A stretch of 54,946 nucleotides of DNA from Lysinibacillus sp. ZYM-1 (GTDB lineage: Bacteria; Bacillota; Bacilli; Bacillales_A; Planococcaceae): positions 1 to 54,946 of the forward strand of contig NZ_KQ465132.1 in assembly GCF_001308875.1 (NCBI RefSeq), read 5' to 3'. Positions 39,259 to 50,131 of this stretch are shown here, one piece after another; positions within the stretch are counted from its first letter, which is position 1, and every line of letters begins with the position of its first letter. The notes beneath the pieces are model-generated. The model did no database searches, had not been told where the DNA came from, and worked only from the letters and a program-made list of their open reading frames with translations. The position numbers and the translations under genes are program-made.

Positions 39259-41286
39259 ATGAATCGAATATTTCGATATACCATATTCTATCTACTGATT
39301 TTCCTAGTGATTATCGGTATTTTTGGTACTTTCAATAGTGGTAATTCACCAACGAAAGAATTATCTTATCATGAGTTTCAACAAGCTCTAGATAAAAAAG
39401 AAATAACAAGTGCTACAATTCAACCTGATAAATCAGTTTACGTCGTTGAAGGTACACTGAAAGGTTATGAAAAGGGTCAAAGCTTTACAACGAATATCCC
39501 TCGTGATAACCAATCTTTAATGGACCGTATCGATGAGGCTGCTAAGGATAAAAATAGTAATATTAGTTATTTAGCAGCACCAGAGACAAGTGGATGGATT
39601 CAATTCTTTACAGGAATTATTCCTTTCATTATCATCATTTTCTTATTCTTCTTCCTAATGAGCCAATCTCAAGGTGGCGGTAATAAAGTGATGAGCTTTG
39701 GTAAAAGTAAAGCTAAACTTTATGATGACCAAAAGAAAAAAGTACGTTTTACAGATGTTGCAGGTGCTGATGAAGAAAAGGCAGAGCTTGTCGAGGTCGT
39801 AGATTTCTTAAAAGACCATCGCAAATTTACTGAAATTGGTGCACGTATTCCAAAAGGTATCTTGCTTGTCGGTCCTCCAGGTACTGGTAAAACATTACTT
39901 GCACGTGCAGTAGCAGGTGAAGCAGGCGTTCCATTCTTCTCTATTTCAGGTTCTGACTTCGTAGAAATGTTTGTCGGTGTCGGTGCATCACGTGTCCGAG
40001 ATTTATTTGAAAATGCTAAGAAAAACGCACCATGTATTATCTTTATTGATGAAATTGATGCGGTTGGTCGTCAACGTGGCGCAGGTCTTGGCGGTGGACA
40101 TGATGAGCGTGAACAAACACTCAACCAATTGTTAGTTGAAATGGATGGTTTCGGAGCAAACGAAGGTATTATTATCATCGCTGCAACAAACCGCCCAGAT
40201 ATTTTAGATAAAGCGTTATTACGTCCAGGTCGTTTTGACCGTCAAATTACAGTAGGTCATCCTGATGTAAAAGGGCGTGAAGCTATTCTTAAAGTACACG
40301 CACGCAATAAGCCTTTAGCAGATACAGTTGATTTAGCAGCAGTTGCTCAACGTACACCAGGTTTCTCAGGTGCAGATCTAGAAAACTTACTAAACGAAGC
40401 AGCACTTGTTGCAGCTCGTAAAAGTAAACGCACAATCAATATGGTGGATATCGATGAAGCCTCTGACCGAGTAATTGCTGGGCCAGCAAAAGCAAGTCGA
40501 GTATATTCAGCTAAAGAGAAAAAACTTGTTTCCTTCCATGAAGCTGGTCACGTAGTAGTAGGTCTTGAGCTTGATGAAGCGGATACAGTACACAAAGTTA
40601 CAATTGTTCCACGTGGTCAAGCGGGTGGATATGCGATTATGTTACCGAAGGAAGAACGCTTCTTTACAACAAAGCAAGAGCTTTTAGATCGTATTGCAGG
40701 TCTTCTTGGTGGTCGTGTAGCTGAAGAAATTGTTCTTGGTGAAGTTTCTACTGGGGCACATAACGACTTCCAAAAGGTTACAAGTATTGCGCGTGCTATG
40801 GTTACCGAATACGGAATGAGTGAAAACCTTGGTGCTATGCAATTCGGTTCAAGTCAGGGTGGTAATGTATTCCTTGGTCGTGATTTTAATTCTGATCAAA
40901 ACTATTCTGACTCAGTAGCCTATGAAATTGATAAAGAAATGCAAAAAATTATTGATACACAATATGAGCGTACGAAGCGTATCCTTACGGAAAAACGTCA
41001 TCTGCTTGATTTGATTGCCGGTACTTTAATGGAAAAAGAAACATTAAATGCACAGGAAATCGAGCATTTACGTGATCATGGTGTTTTACCAGAACCAGAG
41101 GCTGTAGAGAAAGCTGAGGAGATTACTCCGAAGATTGAAGCGAAGCCAACATTAGATACTATTGGTGAACCCGTTGTTGAGAAAGAGCTACTTAGTAAAG
41201 AGCCAAACCCAACAACTTTGGATCTGGCAAAAGAAAGTAAAGAACCAAATGATGCTCCTAAGGGTATCGATGAAAAGCGTGATTAA
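39259..41286 (+). CDS. ftsH: ATP-dependent zinc metalloprotease FtsH
   Basis: Membrane AAA+ protease for quality control and sporulation control. Seen: two membrane segments (about residues 5-22 and 112-133) flanking an external domain, Walker A GPPGTGKT near 203, Walker B IIFIDEID, second-region-of-homology [18 protein letters not shown], and the zinc motif HEAGH near 427. The C-terminal tail after about residue 605 is long and acidic, making 675 residues compared with 637 in B. subtilis. ATG 39259; the ATG 39244 is rejected because it overlaps the ribosome site AGGAGG. Confidence 0.97.
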   Translation: MNRIFRYTIFYLLIFLVIIGIFGTFNSGNSPTKELSYHEFQQALDKKEITSATIQPDKSVYVVEGTLKGYEKGQSFTTNIPRDNQSLMDRIDEAAKDKNSNISYLAAPETSGWIQFFTGIIPFIIIIFLFFFLMSQSQGGGNKVMSFGKSKAKLYDDQKKKVRFTDVAGADEEKAELVEVVDFLKDHRKFTEIGARIPKGILLVGPPGTGKTLLARAVAGEAGVPFFSISGSDFVEMFVGVGASRVRDLFENAKKNAPCIIFIDEIDAVGRQRGAGLGGGHDEREQTLNQLLVEMDGFGANEGIIIIAATNRPDILDKALLRPGRFDRQITVGHPDVKGREAILKVHARNKPLADTVDLAAVAQRTPGFSGADLENLLNEAALVAARKSKRTINMVDIDEASDRVIAGPAKASRVYSAKEKKLVSFHEAGHVVVGLELDEADTVHKVTIVPRGQAGGYAIMLPKEERFFTTKQELLDRIAGLLGGRVAEEIVLGEVSTGAHNDFQKVTSIARAMVTEYGMSENLGAMQFGSSQGGNVFLGRDFNSDQNYSDSVAYEIDKEMQKIIDTQYERTKRILTEKRHLLDLIAGTLMEKETLNAQEIEHLRDHGVLPEPEAVEKAEEITPKIEAKPTLDTIGEPVVEKELLSKEPNPTTLDLAKESKEPNDAPKGIDEKRD

Positions 41287-41293
41287 AACTTGG

Positions 41294-41334
41294 AAAGACT
41301 GTTTACTAGATGTTTGGTAAACAGTCTTTTTCTT
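41294..41334 (+). terminator. ftsH terminator
   Basis: AAAGACTGTTTAC and GTAAACAGTCTTT pair perfectly (13 bp) around 10 bases and are followed by TTCTTT. Confidence 0.92.
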
Positions 41335-41383
41335 TGCCTTTTCTTGCTAATAAGCATTAGGATATATTTAGGTAAGTCAGCTG

Positions 41384-41420
41384 CATACAACTCTGAGCTT
41401 AGATGCGGAGAAGTTGTATG
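41384..41420 (+). other. 9-bp dyad upstream of aldo/keto reductase
   Basis: CATACAACT and AGTTGTATG are perfect inverted repeats 19 bases apart, ending 30 bases before the gene. It might be a leader hairpin or an operator; no promoter is clear. Confidence 0.45.
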
Positions 41421-41450
41421 TGTTAGTAAAAACAGATTGGAGTGTTTAAC

Positions 41451-42284
41451 ATGGGAAATGTAACTTTGAATAATGGACTTAAAATGCCTTTGGTTGGTTA
41501 CGGTGTATTTCGTGTTCCAGAAGGAGAAGATCTAGCTGAAGCGGTAAAAACAGCTATCGCTAAAGGTTATCGTAGCATTGATACAGCGCAAGTATATCGT
41601 AATGAAGAAAGTGTTGGACGAGGGATACGAGCAGCCATTGAGGAAGGTTTGGTAACTCGTGAAGAACTATTTATAACATCTAAAGTATGGAACGATGGAC
41701 TTTCCTATGAAGAAACACTTGCCGCTTATGATAGCAGTTTAGAGAAAATAGGATTAGATTATTTGGATTTGTATTTAGTGCATTGGCCAGGTACTGACCA
41801 AAATTATTTGGGTGTTTATAAAGCACTTGAAAAAATTTATCAAGATGGTCGTGTGCGTTCAATTGGTGTTAGTAACTTCCACGTACATCATTTAGAAAGT
41901 CTTATGAAAGAAGCTACAGTTGTTCCTGTTATTAATCAAATTGAATTCCATCCACATTTAACACAAGAGGAAGTTCGTGCCTATTGTAATGATAAGGGTA
42001 TACAGGTGGAGGCGTGGTCTCCTTTAATGAACGGTGCATTATTGGAGGAAGTATTGATTCAAGAGCTAGCTTCTAAATATGGTAAAACACCCGCACAGAT
42101 CGTGTTACGCTATGATGTACAGCACAATGTTGTAACTATTCCAAAAACGATGACAGCAACACGTATGGTTGAGAATCTTGATGTTTTTGACTTTGTATTA
42201 TCAGATGATGAAATGACTCAATTGGATGCTTTAAATGATGGATTACGTTGTGGTCCAGATCCTGAAAAGTTTAATTTTAAATAA
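41451..42284 (+). CDS. aldo/keto reductase
   Basis: NADPH-dependent reductase of the AKR5 type, like B. subtilis YvgN/YtbE; substrate (aldehydes, methylglyoxal) is a guess. Seen: catalytic tetrad Asp in RSIDTAQVYRNE, Tyr in the same segment, Lys in FITSKVWND, His in LVHWPG; cofactor region PKTMTATRMVENL. 277 residues. ATG 41451 chosen: GATTGGAG upstream; the GTG 41442 overlaps that site. This gene sits between ftsH and coaX, where B. subtilis has none, and has its own terminators on both sides, so it looks inserted. Confidence 0.93.
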   Translation: MGNVTLNNGLKMPLVGYGVFRVPEGEDLAEAVKTAIAKGYRSIDTAQVYRNEESVGRGIRAAIEEGLVTREELFITSKVWNDGLSYEETLAAYDSSLEKIGLDYLDLYLVHWPGTDQNYLGVYKALEKIYQDGRVRSIGVSNFHVHHLESLMKEATVVPVINQIEFHPHLTQEEVRAYCNDKGIQVEAWSPLMNGALLEEVLIQELASKYGKTPAQIVLRYDVQHNVVTIPKTMTATRMVENLDVFDFVLSDDEMTQLDALNDGLRCGPDPEKFNFK

Positions 42285-42291
42285 TTTTTAA

Positions 42292-42321
42292 GGGCTTCCT
42301 AATTTTGGAGGCTCTTTTTTT
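42292..42321 (+). terminator. aldo/keto reductase terminator
   Basis: GGGCTTCC pairs with GGAGGCTC (two G-T) around 7 bases, followed by TTTTTTT. Confidence 0.85.
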
Positions 42322-42461
42322 ATGAAGGTTTGAATACTATTTCCTAGTATAAAAAGTATGGTATCATTTTCTAAAGTGTTTTAAATTCAATTGAGATTGA
42401 TGGTGTAAGTTGTAACAGTACGTTTGAGAAAGTTACAATGACGATATGGGAGGTGTCAACC

Positions 42462-43229
42462 TTGATTTTAGTTTTAGATGCAGGGAATTCTAATATTGTG
42501 TTAGGTGTCTATGATGACAACGATCAGTTAGCCTTCCATTGGCGTATGGTGACAGACCTTTATAAAACCGAAGATGAATATGCTATGCAAGTTCTTTCGT
42601 TTTTTAATCACGCAGGCATTTCATTTGAACAAATTACGGGCATTATTATATCCTCGGTTGTGCCACCAATTATGTTTTCATTAGAGGCAATGTGTCAGAA
42701 GTATTTTCGAAAAAAACCGCTAGTAGTGGGTCCAGGTGTGAAAACAGGTTTAAATATTAAATACGAAAATCCTCGTGAAGTTGGTTCTGACCGTATTGTC
42801 AACGCTATAGCAGCTTTAGACTTATATAAGGCACCTTGCATTATAGTTGATTTTGGTACAGCGACAACCTATTGCTATTTAAACGAAAAAGGCGATTACA
42901 TGGGTGGTGCTATTGCGCCAGGTATAACGATTTCTACAGAGGCACTTTATACACAGGCTGCAAGATTGCCACGTATTGAAATATTGAGACCTACACATAT
43001 TGTAGGGAAAACAACTGTTTCTGCCATGCAGGCCGGAATTTTTTATGGCTTTGTTGGACAAGTTGAAGGCATTGTTAATCGAATGAAGGCACAAAGTAAA
43101 GAGGAGCCATTAGTTATTGCTACTGGAGGATTAGCAAATCTAATTGCAGGGGAAACGCAAATTATTGATGTTGTGGATCCGTATTTAACTTTAAAGGGTT
43201 TATATAAGTTATATAAACGTAACCAATAG
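42462..43229 (+). CDS. coaX: type III pantothenate kinase
   Basis: First step of coenzyme A synthesis, phosphorylating pantothenate. Seen: [16 protein letters not shown] at the start (ATP phosphate loop), [13 protein letters not shown], the [11 protein letters not shown] motif, and DFGTATTYC with a second phosphate-binding loop. 255 residues. The longest frame starts at 42438, but TTG 42462 follows GGGAGGTG and gives the family start. hslO follows after about 20 bases. Confidence 0.94.
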   Translation: MILVLDAGNSNIVLGVYDDNDQLAFHWRMVTDLYKTEDEYAMQVLSFFNHAGISFEQITGIIISSVVPPIMFSLEAMCQKYFRKKPLVVGPGVKTGLNIKYENPREVGSDRIVNAIAALDLYKAPCIIVDFGTATTYCYLNEKGDYMGGAIAPGITISTEALYTQAARLPRIEILRPTHIVGKTTVSAMQAGIFYGFVGQVEGIVNRMKAQSKEEPLVIATGGLANLIAGETQIIDVVDPYLTLKGLYKLYKRNQ

Positions 43230-43250
43230 GAAATGAGGGACATTTCGTTT

Positions 43251-44132
43251 ATGAAGGATTATTTAGTTAGAGGTTTAGGATTTAATGGGCAGGTTCGTGT
43301 GTTTGCAGCACGTACCACAGCCACAGTTGCAGAAGCGCAACGTCGTCACGATACATGGCCGGTTGTATCAGCAGCTTTAGGACGTTCAATGACAGCCGCT
43401 GTAATGATGGGAGCTATGTTAAAAGGTGAGGAGAAAATCACCATTAAAATTGAGGGTAATGGTCCAATCGGTCCAATGGTGATCGATAGTAATGCGTATG
43501 GAGAAGTACGAGGATTTGTCACAAATCCTCATGTTCATTTCGACTTAAACGAGCATGGTAAGCTAGATGTGCGAGCGGGGGTTGGAACAGAAGGAGCGTT
43601 AACAATCGTCAAGGACATTGGTTTAAGAGATATGTTCTCTGGTCAAACACCGATTGTCTCAGGTGAAATTGCTGAAGATTTTACTTATTATTTTGCTACA
43701 TCTGAGCAAGTGCCTTCATCAGTTGGTTTAGGTGTTTTGGTAAACCCGGACAACACAATTCTTGCAGCTGGAGGATTCATTCTGCAATTAATGCCAGGCT
43801 GTGATGAAGAGACAATCAATGAAATCGAACAACATCTTGCTACAATAGAGCCCGTTTCAAAAATGATTGAAAAAGGTTATACACCTGAGCAAATTTTAGA
43901 GGCTGTATTAGGAAATGGTCATCTGAAAATTCTAGATTCCATGCCAGTTGAATTTAAATGTCAATGTTCAAAAGAGCGGTTTGGTGCAGCAATTTTAGGT
44001 CTAGGAATAGCAGAAATTAAAGAAATGATTAAAGAGGATGGTAGTGCAGAAGCACAATGTCATTTCTGCCTAGAGAGATACCATTTTTCAAAAGAAGAGT
44101 TAGAAGGGTTTATTGATGAGCTCCAATCGTAA
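43251..44132 (+). CDS. hslO: redox-regulated chaperone Hsp33
   Basis: Holdase chaperone turned on by oxidative unfolding. Seen: N-terminal substrate domain [20 protein letters not shown] start, [19 protein letters not shown], and the C-terminal zinc switch CQC (FKCQCS) with CHFC about 32 residues later. 293 residues. ATG 43251 gives the family N-terminus; the upstream ATG 43233 would add six residues and has a poor ribosome site. It overlaps yacD by 17 bases. Confidence 0.95.
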   Translation: MKDYLVRGLGFNGQVRVFAARTTATVAEAQRRHDTWPVVSAALGRSMTAAVMMGAMLKGEEKITIKIEGNGPIGPMVIDSNAYGEVRGFVTNPHVHFDLNEHGKLDVRAGVGTEGALTIVKDIGLRDMFSGQTPIVSGEIAEDFTYYFATSEQVPSSVGLGVLVNPDNTILAAGGFILQLMPGCDEETINEIEQHLATIEPVSKMIEKGYTPEQILEAVLGNGHLKILDSMPVEFKCQCSKERFGAAILGLGIAEIKEMIKEDGSAEAQCHFCLERYHFSKEELEGFIDELQS

Positions 44133-45087
44133 TAGACGACCTTCTGCCACTTCAACACCAAACCAAACCCCTTTATTACAACGTCGTTTAAAGACAAAAC
44201 CAGCTTTGGCTGTCATTACAGTATTATTATTAAGCAATATTTTATGGTTTATTGCTTGGTTAATCCCAAATAAAGGTCAGGAAATTGGTAGCGACGAACA
44301 AGTCGCTGCCATTGACGGGGATGTTATCACGCGACAAGAGTGGATGATTGCAATGGAAGAACGATATGGCAAAGAAACATTGCAAAATTTAGTTAATGAA
44401 TCTGTAATGGAAAAGGCGGCAAAGACATATAAAATTAAAGTTACTGATCAAGAAATTGATCTAGAATTAGCCTTAATGCGTTCTGCTCAAGATAAATTTG
44501 ATACAGCTATGCAAAATCTCTCAGCAGAGCAACTACGCCAAAAAATTCGTTCACAACTTATCTTAGATAAGGTACTTACAAAAGACGTAGTGATAAGTGA
44601 AGAAAGTATTGAAAAGTACTATGAGGAAAATCAGGGACTTTACAATACAAAAACAAGCTATCGTACCAATTTTATTGAGGTGGACTCCAAGAAAGCTGCT
44701 GATGAGGCATTGGGTGAATTAAAAAATGGCTCTGATTTTTCAGTGCTGGCCCGTGAAATTTCCTTAGACAGTGCTTCTGCAAGCTTAGGAGGAGATGTTG
44801 GTTTCCTTATTGAAAATCAGGAAAATGTGGATCCTGCCATTATCAATGCTGTGAAATCTATAAAGGCAAATGAAGTAAGTAAAGCCTTTAAGTTAGATAA
44901 TGGTCATTATGGGATTGTTCAGGTGCAAGAGGTTTTGGAGGGGCAATCCTTTACATATGACGATGTGAAAGAACATATCGAGCGAGAATTGGCTTTAGAG
45001 CAATTGCCACAATCTGTTACACCGGAAGCATTTTGGTCTGAATTTAATGCTACATGGTATTATGGAGAGTCTAAAAAAGAGAAGTGA
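44116..45087 (+). CDS. yacD: membrane-anchored parvulin-type peptidyl-prolyl isomerase
   Basis: Extracytoplasmic foldase of the PrsA/SurA type; B. subtilis YacD occupies this place. Seen: basic cytoplasmic N-terminus (about residues 1-32), one membrane segment ([20 protein letters not shown], about 33-52) without a lipobox cysteine, a SurA-like helical region, and a PpiC domain (about 180-285) with [15 protein letters not shown] and LGGDVGF. 323 residues. ATG 44116 lies inside the end of hslO after AGAAGGG. In the operon coaX-hslO-yacD. Confidence 0.9.
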   Translation: MSSNRNRRPSATSTPNQTPLLQRRLKTKPALAVITVLLLSNILWFIAWLIPNKGQEIGSDEQVAAIDGDVITRQEWMIAMEERYGKETLQNLVNESVMEKAAKTYKIKVTDQEIDLELALMRSAQDKFDTAMQNLSAEQLRQKIRSQLILDKVLTKDVVISEESIEKYYEENQGLYNTKTSYRTNFIEVDSKKAADEALGELKNGSDFSVLAREISLDSASASLGGDVGFLIENQENVDPAIINAVKSIKANEVSKAFKLDNGHYGIVQVQEVLEGQSFTYDDVKEHIERELALEQLPQSVTPEAFWSEFNATWYYGESKKEK

Positions 45088-45093
45088 TAAATG

Positions 45094-45194
45094 AAAGAGT
45101 CTGCAAGATTTTTGCGGGTAGTAGGAGTCTAAAAAACTTGCAGGCATTTGATGTCATCAGAATGGACTTACCCGCCAAATGATGCAGATTCTTT
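45094..45194 (+). ncRNA. structured intergenic element, unknown
   Basis: A long interrupted hairpin lies between yacD and cysK: AAAGAGTCTGCA (45094) pairs with TGCAGATTCTTT (45183, one G-T), and the inner GCGGGTA (45114) pairs with TACCCGC (45169), the arms separated by a central region holding a second GAGTCT and AACTTGCAGGC. It is followed by TTACTCTTTG. It could be a yacD terminator of complex form, a cis-regulatory leader of cysK (which has its own promoter 80 bases downstream), or a remnant repeat. No SAM-riboswitch or T-box motif is present. Confidence 0.4.
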
Positions 45195-45276
45195 TTACTC
45201 TTTGTGCGATGTTTGATTGACTAGTAAAATATCCATTTACAGAAGATAAATATTCTGAAAATACAAGTTTTATTTA

Positions 45277-45306
45277 TTGACAATCGAATGGTAAAATTGA
45301 TAAAAT
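45277..45306 (+). promoter_or_regulatory. cysK promoter
   Basis: TTGACA, 18 bases, TAAAAT, about 50 bases before cysK. Confidence 0.75.
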
Positions 45307-45358
45307 ACAAAATAAGTAAAACCTATAAAAATAGTAGGGATTGGGAGTGGATTATTAA

Positions 45359-46288
45359 ATGAGTAGATTAGCGAACTCTATAGCTGAATTAGTTGGTAAA
45401 ACACCAATCGTAAAATTAAATCATGCAACAAGTGAAAATGAAGGTACTGTTTATGTAAAATTAGAGTATTTTAATCCGGGGAGCTCTGTGAAAGACCGAT
45501 TAGCTTTAGCGATGATTGAAGCAGCTGAAAAAGATGGAACGTTACTACCAGGTGGTACGATTATCGAGCCAACATCTGGTAATACAGGTATTGGTCTTGC
45601 GATGATTGCAGCAGCTAAAGGCTATAAAGCCATTTTAGTTATGCCAGAAACAATGAGCTTAGAGCGTCGTAACCTACTTCGTGCTTATGGTGCAGAGCTT
45701 GTGTTAACTCCTGGTCCAGCTGGGATGAAGGGGGCTATTGCTAAAGCAGAAGAACTATCTGCAGAGCATGGCTATTTCTTGCCACAACAATTCACGAACC
45801 CAGCAAACGCTGTTATTCACCGTCTAACAACAGGCCCTGAAATTGTTGAAGCTTTTGATGGCTTAACACTAGATGCATTTGTAGCTGGAGTTGGTACAGG
45901 AGGTACTATTACAGGTGCAGGTGCCGTATTAAAAGAAAAATATCCAAATATAGAAATTATCGCTGTAGAGCCAAAAGATTCTCCAGTTCTTTCTGGTGGT
46001 CAACCAGGTCCACATAAAATTCAAGGAATAGGAGCTGGATTTGTGCCAACTGTTTTAGATACGGATATCTATTCTTCTGTATTCCCTGTTGAAAACGAGG
46101 TAGCTTTTGAGGTAGCTCGTAAAGTAGCGCGTGAAGAAGGGATTTTATGTGGTATTTCATCTGGCGCTGCAATCTACGCTGCGATTGAAGCCGCAAAACG
46201 TTTAGGTAAGGGTTCAAATGTCCTTGCGATTGTGCCTTCAAATGGTGAACGTTACCTATCAACACCTCTATATCAATTTGAAGATTAA
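45359..46288 (+). CDS. cysK: cysteine synthase (O-acetylserine sulfhydrylase)
   Basis: PLP enzyme making cysteine from O-acetylserine and sulfide. Seen: PLP lysine in [15 protein letters not shown] near residue 43, the [18 protein letters not shown] loop, phosphate cup [12 protein letters not shown] near residue 178, and CGISSGAA. 309 residues. ATG preceded by GGGAGTGG. Own promoter and terminator, so monocistronic. Confidence 0.97.
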   Translation: MSRLANSIAELVGKTPIVKLNHATSENEGTVYVKLEYFNPGSSVKDRLALAMIEAAEKDGTLLPGGTIIEPTSGNTGIGLAMIAAAKGYKAILVMPETMSLERRNLLRAYGAELVLTPGPAGMKGAIAKAEELSAEHGYFLPQQFTNPANAVIHRLTTGPEIVEAFDGLTLDAFVAGVGTGGTITGAGAVLKEKYPNIEIIAVEPKDSPVLSGGQPGPHKIQGIGAGFVPTVLDTDIYSSVFPVENEVAFEVARKVAREEGILCGISSGAAIYAAIEAAKRLGKGSNVLAIVPSNGERYLSTPLYQFED

Positions 46289-46300
46289 TTTAAGTTTATA

Positions 46301-46334
46301 AAAAAAGACTCCTTCATGTTAAGGGGTCTTTTTT
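46301..46334 (+). terminator. cysK terminator
   Basis: AAAAAAGACTCCTT pairs with AAGGGGTCTTTTTT (one G-T) around about 5 bases, with its own T run. Confidence 0.9.
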
Positions 46335-46435
46335 AGTGCGCTTAGAAACTCATAGGCCTTATAAAAATATTCGCATCTATGTAATATTCAAGTTAAGATG
46401 GAATCACATCATATGATTTAAAGGGGAAAACTAAC

Positions 46436-47845
46436 TTGAAGACAATTCTTACGAAAACAGTAACGATGGATGCAGATTCATTTTTTTATAGTTATAAAAA
46501 GCAAACAGAGACACAACATTCGCATGTCTTTTTAGAAAGTGGACGTGGAGGTCATTTTACAATAGCTGCTTGGAATCCATTAGCAACTGCACAATCAGTA
46601 GAAGATGGACTTTTAGTAAATTGGAGAAACGGCAGGAGTGAAGTTTTACCTGGTGAATCTCTTACATTACTGGAAGAACTCGTGGCAGAATATCAAATTT
46701 CTTATAATGTGGAACTTCCGGTTTTTCAGGGAGGCGCTGTTGGATTTGTGACATATGATTATGCGCGTAAAATTGAAGTACTTCCCAATATAGCTAAGGA
46801 TGATCTACAAGTACCAGATATTTATTTTTATCTGTTTGATTGCTGGGCAGTACACGATGTAAAAAACAATACAGTCACGCTAATGAAGTTAGAAGATTGT
46901 GCTGTTGACTTAGAAGAGTGGGCTACCAATTGGCAGGTTGCAGCCCAGGATGCGCTAGCTATGCGCAAATTTGAAAAAACAAATGCTATAGAAGTTGTCA
47001 ATGATGAGAATGAATTGCTTGTTTCATTTGCAGGAACTGATTTTGAGGCGGCAGTGAGAAAAATTCAAACTTATATTGCACAAGGTGATGTGTTTCAGGT
47101 GAATTTGTCTGTTCGTCAATCCAAAAAATTAAATGCGACAGCGATGGATGTATATGAGGCATTACGAGCCTTTAATCCGTCACCTTACATGGCTTATATT
47201 GAAGCGCCCGATTTTGCTGTTGTTTCTGGATCACCTGAGCTTTTAGTCAAACGTCAAGGTCAAGAGTTATCGACGAGACCAATTGCAGGAACTCGACCAA
47301 GAGGGAAATCTGAAGCGGAAGATTTAGCGTTAGCTCAAGAATTAATTGATAATGAGAAAGAACGTGCAGAGCATGTGATGTTAGTAGATTTAGAACGTAA
47401 TGATTTAGGTCGAGTATCAACTTATGGAACAGTAGAAGTGGATGAGTTTATGGTCATTGAACGCTATTCACATGTCATGCATATTGTTTCTAATGTGCGG
47501 GGAGAAATAGCGGAAGGCAAAACAAATGCAGACGTTATCCGTGCCATGTTCCCAGGAGGTACTATTACTGGTGCACCGAAGATACGTACGATGGAGATTA
47601 TTGAAGAATTAGAGCCTGTACGACGAGGTTTATACACGGGTTCCATTGGCTGGCTCGGCTATACCGGAGACATGGAGTTCAATATTGTGATTCGTACAGC
47701 ATTTATAAAAGATGGGGTTGCACATATTCAGGCAGGAGCAGGTATTGTCATTGACTCTGTTCCAGAAAGAGAATATCAGGAATCTTTAAATAAAGCGAAG
47801 GCAATGTGGCAGGCAAAGGCAATGGCGGAGGAGCGAGCAAAATGA
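46436..47845 (+). CDS. pabB: aminodeoxychorismate synthase component I
   Basis: Converts chorismate plus ammonia to 4-amino-4-deoxychorismate, the precursor of p-aminobenzoate. Seen: chorismate-binding domain (about residues 195-460) with [47 protein letters not shown] and IQAGAGIV. 469 residues. TTG 46436 follows AAGGGGAAAA. It overlaps pabA by 4 bases. First gene of the folate operon. Confidence 0.95.
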   Translation: MKTILTKTVTMDADSFFYSYKKQTETQHSHVFLESGRGGHFTIAAWNPLATAQSVEDGLLVNWRNGRSEVLPGESLTLLEELVAEYQISYNVELPVFQGGAVGFVTYDYARKIEVLPNIAKDDLQVPDIYFYLFDCWAVHDVKNNTVTLMKLEDCAVDLEEWATNWQVAAQDALAMRKFEKTNAIEVVNDENELLVSFAGTDFEAAVRKIQTYIAQGDVFQVNLSVRQSKKLNATAMDVYEALRAFNPSPYMAYIEAPDFAVVSGSPELLVKRQGQELSTRPIAGTRPRGKSEAEDLALAQELIDNEKERAEHVMLVDLERNDLGRVSTYGTVEVDEFMVIERYSHVMHIVSNVRGEIAEGKTNADVIRAMFPGGTITGAPKIRTMEIIEELEPVRRGLYTGSIGWLGYTGDMEFNIVIRTAFIKDGVAHIQAGAGIVIDSVPEREYQESLNKAKAMWQAKAMAEERAK

Positions 47846-48423
47846 TTTTAATGATCGATAACTATGATTCGTTTATTTATAACATCGTACAATATTTGGG
47901 TGAATTTGGTCATGAAGTGGTAGTAAAGCGAAATGATGTATTAACAGTAGAAGAAATAGAGCAACTAGCACCTGATATGATTGTTATTTCTCCGGGGCCG
48001 TGTAGTCCAAATGAGGCGGGTGAAAGTCTGAACATTATCCGATATTTCGCGGGAAATATTCCGATTTTGGGTGTGTGTCTTGGACATCAGGCTATTGCAC
48101 AAGTATTTGGTGGCCAGGTAGTACGAGCGGAGCGCCTTATGCATGGAAAGACATCACCTGTGTTCCATGCTGAAGTTGGTTTACATCAAGCTATGCCAAA
48201 TCCGTTCCAAGCTACTCGCTATCACTCTCTTATTGTAGAAAAAGAGACACTACCGACGTGCCTAGAAGTAACCGCTTGGACAGAAGAGGAAGAAATTATG
48301 GGGCTTCGTCACAAAGATTATCCAATAGAGGGCGTACAATATCATCCAGAATCTATTATGACTGAGCAAGGTAAAAAACTCCTACGTCAATTTATAGAAA
48401 TGTACGTAGAAGGAGTGAAATAA
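47842..48423 (+). CDS. pabA: glutamine amidotransferase, PABA/anthranilate synthase subunit
   Basis: Supplies ammonia from glutamine to PabB; in B. subtilis the same subunit serves anthranilate synthase (PabA/TrpG). Seen: [16 protein letters not shown], catalytic [15 protein letters not shown] with Cys near residue 78, His-Glu in GVQYHPESI near 170. 193 residues. ATG 47842 overlaps pabB (ATGA) after GGAGGAG; the longer frame from 47806 is rejected. No trp operon is nearby, so the amphibolic role is inferred. Confidence 0.95.
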   Translation: MILMIDNYDSFIYNIVQYLGEFGHEVVVKRNDVLTVEEIEQLAPDMIVISPGPCSPNEAGESLNIIRYFAGNIPILGVCLGHQAIAQVFGGQVVRAERLMHGKTSPVFHAEVGLHQAMPNPFQATRYHSLIVEKETLPTCLEVTAWTEEEEIMGLRHKDYPIEGVQYHPESIMTEQGKKLLRQFIEMYVEGVK

Positions 48424-49263
48424 ATGCAGTGCTGGATGAACGGAAGCTATACTGCCGCACAGGATTTACGGATTTCCCCCTTTGACCATGGTTTTTTATA
48501 TGGTTTGGGTTTCTTTGAAACGTTCCGAACATATGAAGGTCAGGTATTTGAATGGAACGCGCATATGGAAAGGTTACAGCAAGCTTTATCACAATATCGC
48601 ATTCATTTCACTTATCCCGAAAATGTTTTACTTGAGATTGTGCAACAATTAAATGAACAGGCGGGTGGTCAGGATGGCTATTTCCGTCTTAATGTTTCAG
48701 CAGGAGAACATAATATTGGTTTGCAACCGACAGAATATGCACAACCCAATGTCATTATCTTTCGTAAAGAATTACAGGACACACCTCGTGGTACTGAAAA
48801 GACAGCTCAATGGCTTACTACACCACGGAATTCACCTGAACAAGGATTGAGGGTTAAATCACATCATTATGGCAACAATGTGCTTGGTCGCTTCGAGTTG
48901 CCATCATTGGCACAGCAAGAAGGTTTCTTTTTAACGGAAACTGGCTATGTTGCAGAAGGTGTGACCTCAAATGTTTTTTGGGTAAAAAATGATATACTAT
49001 ATACGCCTTCTTTGGAAACAGGTATTTTACCAGGAGTTATTCGAGCTTGGGTTATTAAGAAAGCTGTTGCTCTTGGTATTGAAGTAAGAGAAGGCTTTTA
49101 TACGAAGGAAGACTTACGACAAAGTACGGAATGCTTTATTACCAATTCTGTGCAGGAGCTTGTACCAATCATTAATTTAGAGAACCAGCAATTATTGGGT
49201 AATAAAGGGCCTGTTTATTCGTGTTTACATGATGCATTTGTTCAAGAAGTGGAGCAAGGATAG
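48424..49263 (+). CDS. pabC: 4-amino-4-deoxychorismate lyase
   Basis: PLP fold-type IV enzyme releasing pyruvate to yield p-aminobenzoate. Seen: FDHGFLYGLGFFETFRTYEG, the PLP lysine in RVKSHHYGNNV near residue 145, AEGVTSNVFW, TGILPGVIRAW, and ECFITNSVQELVPI. 279 residues. ATG starts immediately after the pabA stop, with GGAGTG upstream. Confidence 0.94.
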   Translation: MQCWMNGSYTAAQDLRISPFDHGFLYGLGFFETFRTYEGQVFEWNAHMERLQQALSQYRIHFTYPENVLLEIVQQLNEQAGGQDGYFRLNVSAGEHNIGLQPTEYAQPNVIIFRKELQDTPRGTEKTAQWLTTPRNSPEQGLRVKSHHYGNNVLGRFELPSLAQQEGFFLTETGYVAEGVTSNVFWVKNDILYTPSLETGILPGVIRAWVIKKAVALGIEVREGFYTKEDLRQSTECFITNSVQELVPIINLENQQLLGNKGPVYSCLHDAFVQEVEQG

Positions 49264-49276
49264 AAGGAGCGTTTGT

Positions 49277-50131
49277 ATGCTTAAAAAATATAAGAAACCA
49301 TTAACGATTAATGGTATTACATTAGACTTTACAAAAGAAACCTTTGTAATGGGTATTCTAAATGTTACACCCGACTCCTTCTCAGATGGAGGAAAATTCA
49401 ACAATGTTGAAGCTGCAGTAGTTCAAGCAAAAAAAATGGTGGCAGATGGGGCTAAAATAATTGATGTAGGCGGAGAATCTACACGTCCTGGTTACGAGCG
49501 TATTTCAGATGAAGATGAAATTGCGCGTATTGTACCTGTTATTAAAGCAATATTGAAAGAAGTAAATGCCATTATTTCCGTTGATACGTATAAAGCAAAT
49601 GTAGCGCGAGCAGCCGTCGAGGCAGGGGCGCATATCATAAATGATATTTGGGGAGCGAAAGCGGAACCGGAGATTGCACAGGTTGCTGCTGATTTACATG
49701 TTCCTATTATTTTAATGCACAATCGTGAAAATAAGGATTATGGTGTTGATTTTTGGACGACAGCAAAGACAGATTTAGAAAAAAGTATTGCTATCGCACA
49801 TCAAGCTGGGGTCCCTGATAATCATATTATCCTAGATCCTGGTATCGGCTTTGCCAAAAATACCGAGCACAATATTGCTATGATGCAGCACTTAAAGGAT
49901 TTAGTGGGTATGGGCTACCCTGTGCTTTTAGCAACATCGCGTAAATCCATGATTGGTAATGTTTTGAATCTACCTGTTGAGGAACGTCTTGAAGGGACGG
50001 GGGCAACAGTAGTTTATGGAATCGAAAAGGGCTGTCATATGATACGCGTTCATGATGTAAAAGAAATGGCACGTGCAACGCATATGGCTGATGTGTTGGT
50101 AGGGAAACGATTGTATAAGGAGGAGGCATAA
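49277..50131 (+). CDS. folP: dihydropteroate synthase
   Basis: Joins p-aminobenzoate to the pterin pyrophosphate; target of sulfonamides. Seen: GILNVTPDSFSDGGKF near residues 26-41, DVGGESTRPGYE, DTYKANVARAA, HIINDIWG, DPGIGFAKN, and the SRKSMIGN loop. 284 residues. ATG 49277 follows GAAGGAGC; the longer frame from 49229 is not used. It overlaps folB by one base. Confidence 0.96.
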   Translation: MLKKYKKPLTINGITLDFTKETFVMGILNVTPDSFSDGGKFNNVEAAVVQAKKMVADGAKIIDVGGESTRPGYERISDEDEIARIVPVIKAILKEVNAIISVDTYKANVARAAVEAGAHIINDIWGAKAEPEIAQVAADLHVPIILMHNRENKDYGVDFWTTAKTDLEKSIAIAHQAGVPDNHIILDPGIGFAKNTEHNIAMMQHLKDLVGMGYPVLLATSRKSMIGNVLNLPVEERLEGTGATVVYGIEKGCHMIRVHDVKEMARATHMADVLVGKRLYKEEA

